This document shows positions 6,198-8,539 of a DNA stretch of 8,539 bases, piece by piece. The DNA is from CAG-273 sp051891195 (GTDB taxonomy: Bacteria; Bacillota; Clostridia; TANB77; CAG-508): contig JBJFEZ010000041.1 of assembly GCA_051891195.1 (NCBI GenBank), positions 1-8,539 of the forward strand, read 5' to 3'. The notes beneath the pieces were generated by a model, which saw only the letters and a list, made by a program, of their open reading frames with translations, searched no databases and had not been told where the DNA came from. How positions within the stretch are numbered: position 1 is the first letter of the stretch; each line of letters starts with the position of its first letter. The position numbers were made by a program, and so were the translations under genes.

Positions 6198-7028
6198 ATG
6201 AGAAGAAATGGAAGAGGAATTTCTATAGATAAAGGAATGGACACCAAAAAAATGTTATTTATTCTGGGCAGCATTTTATCACTAGCTATTATTGCTTTTA
6301 TTATTGTATTTTATATATATGGTAATAAACTAAACGAAACTAATCAGTTAGGAAGAATAAATACAAACTCTTTAGGAACAATAACTGCAATAGAAGAAAC
6401 TAGTACATCTTATGGAAAAACAGTAAATGAAATGCAACAAAATATGTTAGAAGAAAATAAAAATGAAGAAGACAAAAAAATAGCAATAAATACAAACAAT
6501 ATAGAAAACAAAGAAGAAAATACATCTAAAACAGAAGTAACTAATACACAAACAAATAAAACTTCTGAAAATAAAACTACAACAAGTAATGAAGAAAAAA
6601 CTACAACTCAAGTAGTACCAGATCCAGAATTTAAAATGCCGGTTTCAGGGGAAATAATGAAGGAGTTTGCAGATAACAAACTAGTATATTCTACCACATT
6701 AGATGTTTGGACAACTCATAATGGAATTGATATTGCTGCAGATAAAACAACAGTTGTAAAATCAGCAGCTGATGGAAGTGTAAAGTCTATAAAAAATGAC
6801 CCACGATATGGATTAACTGTTATTATAGAACATTCAAACGGATACAAAACTATATACTCAAATCTTTTAACAACAGAATTTGTTGTAGAAGGTGAAAAAG
6901 TAAAACAAGGGCAAAGTATAGGAACTGTTGGAAATACAGCAGCATTTGAGGTTTCAGAAGAACCACATCTTCATTTTGAGCTATTAAAAAATAATGAACA
7001 ATTAGACCCAGAGTTGTATTTAAAATAA
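6198..7028 (+). CDS. spoIIQ: Stage II sporulation protein Q, forespore LytM/M23-domain protein
   Basis: Forespore membrane protein that pairs with mother-cell SpoIIIAH across the intermembrane space to form the engulfment ratchet and channel. I use ATG at 6198 (276 residues): AAGGAGG at 6182-6188 serves it. The longer reading from TTG 6153 would begin inside the proposed sigma-F -10 and add 15 residues ahead of the Arg-rich cytoplasmic end. Residues 19-41 form one membrane segment after MRRNGRGISIDKG. A low-complexity Asn/Glu/Thr/Lys linker (about 80-140) leads to the M23/LytM domain. Both metal-binding motifs are intact: HNGID (His174, Asp178) and HLH (His257, His259). Bacillus SpoIIQ has lost the first histidine, whereas clostridial forms keep it, so this one may be an active zinc endopeptidase. 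The spoIID-spoIIQ order is the one known in Clostridioides. No terminator is seen directly after the gene. Confidence 0.9.
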   Translation: MRRNGRGISIDKGMDTKKMLFILGSILSLAIIAFIIVFYIYGNKLNETNQLGRINTNSLGTITAIEETSTSYGKTVNEMQQNMLEENKNEEDKKIAINTNNIENKEENTSKTEVTNTQTNKTSENKTTTSNEEKTTTQVVPDPEFKMPVSGEIMKEFADNKLVYSTTLDVWTTHNGIDIAADKTTVVKSAADGSVKSIKNDPRYGLTVIIEHSNGYKTIYSNLLTTEFVVEGEKVKQGQSIGTVGNTAAFEVSEEPHLHFELLKNNEQLDPELYLK

Positions 7029-7053
7029 ACTTAATACCATTGCTACTGAAATT

Positions 7054-7082
7054 TTGTAAAATTCACAGAAATGTGATATAAT
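7054..7082 (+). promoter_or_regulatory. Strong sigma-A-type extended -10 promoter before the 98-residue gene
   Basis: TTGTAA at 7054-7059, a 17-base spacer, and a perfect TATAAT at 7077-7082 preceded by TG plus one base (TGATATAAT) make this the best vegetative promoter match in the window. The start would be near 7089, leaving a leader of about 90 bases before the ATG at 7179. Confidence 0.75.
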
Positions 7083-7102
7083 AGAAGTATCAACTTGTAT
7101 TA

Positions 7103-7127
7103 AGGTCATTAAGTAATTATTTGACCT
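7103..7127 (+). repeat. Inverted repeat in the leader of the 98-residue gene
   Basis: AGGTCA at 7103-7108 and TGACCT at 7122-7127 are exact inverted copies separated by 13 AT-rich bases. The repeat lies about 15 to 40 bases downstream of the predicted transcription start. It could be an operator for a dimeric regulator or a small leader hairpin; no T-run follows, so it is not a terminator. Confidence 0.4.
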
Positions 7128-7178
7128 AAATTGGTTGGTAGCCATTAACTAAAAAACAAAAAACAGGAGGAATAAAAA

Positions 7179-7475
7179 ATGGCAGCAAAAACAGTCAAAA
7201 TGTGTGATATGCATATCTCAGTAGCGGCAAAGGTCTTTGAAATGCTTAATCCCGGAAAAGTGAAGGTAACTGAATCTGAATTTTTTGGGAAAGTAATTGT
7301 TACCGCTATTGAACCCAAAGAACTGACATATCCGGAGGGATGGTATTATGCAAAAGGCAATTACAGAAACAAGCATCAGAGCACAACCGGACAATATGAC
7401 GAAATGATGGTTGTTAAACCAAACGGAAATGTGTGGAGCAATGAGGCTAACTACTGCACACTGAATTGTGACTGA
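7179..7475 (+). CDS. Small protein of unknown function, compositionally atypical
   Basis: I do not recognise this 98-residue protein. The start is well supported by CAGGAGG ending nine or ten bases before ATG. It has no signal peptide or membrane segment and looks like a compact soluble alpha/beta domain: MCDMHISVAAKVFEML suggests a helix near the start, and KVIVTAIEP, EGWYYAKGNY and YDEMMVVKPNGNVW read as beta strands. Three cysteines (C9, C93, C97) with H12 could make a metal site, but that is a guess. The gene has 119 G or C in 297 bases (40%), against 23-28% in samples of neighbouring spoIIQ, and uses codons such as CCG, ACC, CCC and GCG that are rare around it, so it was probably acquired. 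It has its own promoter and terminator. The absence of a terminator after spoIIQ also leaves room for read-through from the forespore promoter. Confidence 0.8.
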   Translation: MAAKTVKMCDMHISVAAKVFEMLNPGKVKVTESEFFGKVIVTAIEPKELTYPEGWYYAKGNYRNKHQSTTGQYDEMMVVKPNGNVWSNEANYCTLNCD

Positions 7476-7483
7476 TTCAACCA

Positions 7484-7530
7484 AAAAATGGTACTCTAAT
7501 ATTAGGGTGCCATTTTTGTGTTGTTTTTTT
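7484..7530 (+). terminator. Intrinsic terminator after the 98-residue gene
   Basis: A 15-bp stem with two G-T pairs (7484-7498 with 7503-7517) closes a four-base loop. The top is TGGTACTCTA/TAGGGTGCCA and the lower stem is A-run with T-run. A further T-rich stretch (TGTTGTTTTTTT) runs to 7530. Confidence 0.85.
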
Positions 7531-7623
7531 AGAATCAAAAATTGTTAAAACTTGCGACGAATTATGCTATTTAAACACTTGAAAAAAACAAAAAGCATAT
7601 GTAATAAAAAATTTGCAAAACTA

Positions 7624-7652
7624 TTTACAAAGCAAAAAATTATGTATAAAAT
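7624..7652 (+). promoter_or_regulatory. Putative sigma-A promoter of the prepilin-like gene
   Basis: TTTACA at 7624-7629 and TAAAAT at 7647-7652 (five of six matches to TATAAT) are 17 bases apart. The rest of the 7531-7709 gap is AT-rich, with no other structure I could support. Because the region is so AT-rich, a chance match is possible. Confidence 0.45.
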
Positions 7653-7709
7653 AAGATAGAAAAAAGCATAAAAGGATAGAAATAAAAAGCTAAGGAGGAA
7701 AAAAAGAAA

Positions 7710-8539
7710 ATGACAAAAGAAAAACAAAATAGTAAAGGTATAACCCTAATAGCACTTGTGGTAACTATAGTGGTGCTACTAATTTTAGCAGGGATAACAA
7801 TAACAGCCATATTTGGAGATAATGGTTTAATAATAAGAGCAAAAATAGCAGACCAAAAAACAAAAGAAGGGGCACAAGACGATATAGAAGCAATAGAAAG
7901 CTTAGATGAACAAGTGGATACTATTTTAAATGGACCAACAACAATGGAAGACTTGATGAGAGAAAAAGCAAAATATAATAAAACAGTATATGATAAATAC
8001 GGAAATAAAATAACAGTACCAAAAGGGTTTAAAATAGTAACACCAACAGAAGACAGTACAGTAATATATGCATATGATAAAGAAAATGAAATATCAACAA
8101 ACATACCAGTAGTACAAGATGGAATAGTAATTCAAGATAGTGCAGGGAACCAGTTTGTATGGATACCAGTAGGAGAAATAAAAAATGATGCAACAGAAAA
8201 TACAACAAATAAAACAACAATAACATTAGGAAGATATACATTTGATGTAGGAAGTTATGATAGTACTACTAACTCATTAAATGGAACAGGTAAAGAAACT
8301 TTAGTGCAAGCAGCATATACAGATGAAAATGAAACAAATTACACTAAAAAAGAAACAATTACTTATGTTAGTTTTGGTAGTTTTGATTTCTATGAGGATA
8401 GTACCCAAAGAGAAGGACTAGTAGATACTTCAAATCACTTAAACGATTTAAATGCAACAGCAAAAGATTTAGCAAGGTTTGTAAAAAGTGTAAAAACAAA
8501 AGGAGGATATTACATAGCAAGATATGAAGCAAGCTATGG
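7710..8539 (+). CDS. Prepilin-like protein with FGE-like C-terminal region (3' end outside window)
   Basis: The frame is open from ATG 7710 (AAGGAGG at 7692-7698) to the window edge, giving 276 complete codons with no stop. The N-terminus is a class III (type IV pilin/pseudopilin) leader: MTKEKQNSKG, then ITLIALVVTI and a hydrophobic segment to about residue 33, with Gly10 as the expected -1 residue for prepilin peptidase. Mature position 5 is Ala, not the usual Glu. GDNGLI (36-41) after the hydrophobic helix is common in Clostridia proteins of this type. A helical stretch (about 42-90) is followed by NQFVWIPVG (147-155) and, after a Thr/Asn-rich insert, GGYYIARYEASY (265-276). Those two motifs resemble the first strands of formylglycine-generating-enzyme/sulfatase-modifying-factor domains. 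The product is probably exported, membrane-tethered or pilus-associated; its function is unknown, and the rest of the domain lies beyond the window. Confidence 0.85.
   Translation, partial: MTKEKQNSKGITLIALVVTIVVLLILAGITITAIFGDNGLIIRAKIADQKTKEGAQDDIEAIESLDEQVDTILNGPTTMEDLMREKAKYNKTVYDKYGNKITVPKGFKIVTPTEDSTVIYAYDKENEISTNIPVVQDGIVIQDSAGNQFVWIPVGEIKNDATENTTNKTTITLGRYTFDVGSYDSTTNSLNGTGKETLVQAAYTDENETNYTKKETITYVSFGSFDFYEDSTQREGLVDTSNHLNDLNATAKDLARFVKSVKTKGGYYIARYEASY

Noticed and set aside
7218..7538. Minus-strand open frame opposite the 98-residue gene
   Set aside because: It runs through the terminator hairpin, and the + strand gene has a promoter, ribosome binding site and terminator in the right order, while the minus strand has none.
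7624..7650. TTTACA with TATAAA (7645-7650) as the prepilin-like promoter
   Set aside because: The spacer would be only 15 bases. TAAAAT at 7647-7652 gives the standard 17 and was preferred.
7545..8241. Minus-strand open frames opposite the prepilin-like gene
   Set aside because: They are Phe/Leu/Ser-rich shadows of an A-rich coding frame. The + strand frame shows a recognisable prepilin leader and stays open to the window edge.

Overview
The window looks like chromosomal DNA from a low-GC, endospore-forming member of the Firmicutes, most likely class Clostridia. This rests on the very A-rich coding sequence, strong AAGGAGG ribosome binding sites, a T-box riboswitch, and core sporulation genes with clostridial traits (a SpoIIQ that keeps both LytM metal-binding motifs, a Cys/His-containing SpoIID, and the Clostridia-type prepilin leader). 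I cannot name a genus from the sequence alone. All genes found are on the + strand.

Layout. Positions 3-353 hold the 3' end of a gene whose product resembles the C-terminal tail of Rpn/PD-(D/E)XK transposase-like nucleases. Positions 354-701 are non-coding and are largely filled by a promoter and a valine-specific T-box leader (specifier GTA at 528-530) with its terminator. Next is valS (702-3350), closed by a strong hairpin terminator. A pair of inverted perfect Spo0A boxes (3395-3420) and a promoter-like sequence then precede the spoIIA operon: spoIIAA, spoIIAB and sigF (spoIIAC). spoIID follows 42 bases later, then spoIIQ with its own sigma-F-like promoter.

How the genes work together. 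SpoIIAA, SpoIIAB and sigma-F form the partner-switching circuit that turns on forespore transcription after Spo0A commits the cell to sporulate. SpoIID is a mother-cell peptidoglycan lytic enzyme of engulfment. SpoIIQ is the forespore membrane protein of the engulfment/feeding channel. One contiguous block therefore carries predivisional, mother-cell and forespore functions, and the forespore gene has a match to the promoter its upstream neighbour sigma-F would read.

The right end is accessory. A 98-codon gene of unknown function (7179-7475) has about 40% GC by direct count, against about 23-28% in samples of spoIIQ. It has its own extended -10 promoter and its own terminator, which suggests a recent acquisition. 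The last gene (7710 to the window edge, incomplete) encodes a type IV prepilin-like N-terminus joined to a region resembling the start of a formylglycine-generating-enzyme-like (sulfatase-modifying factor) domain. The two least explained objects are the 98-residue protein and this pilin-like fusion. No CRISPR array, tRNA, rRNA or complete insertion sequence was seen.
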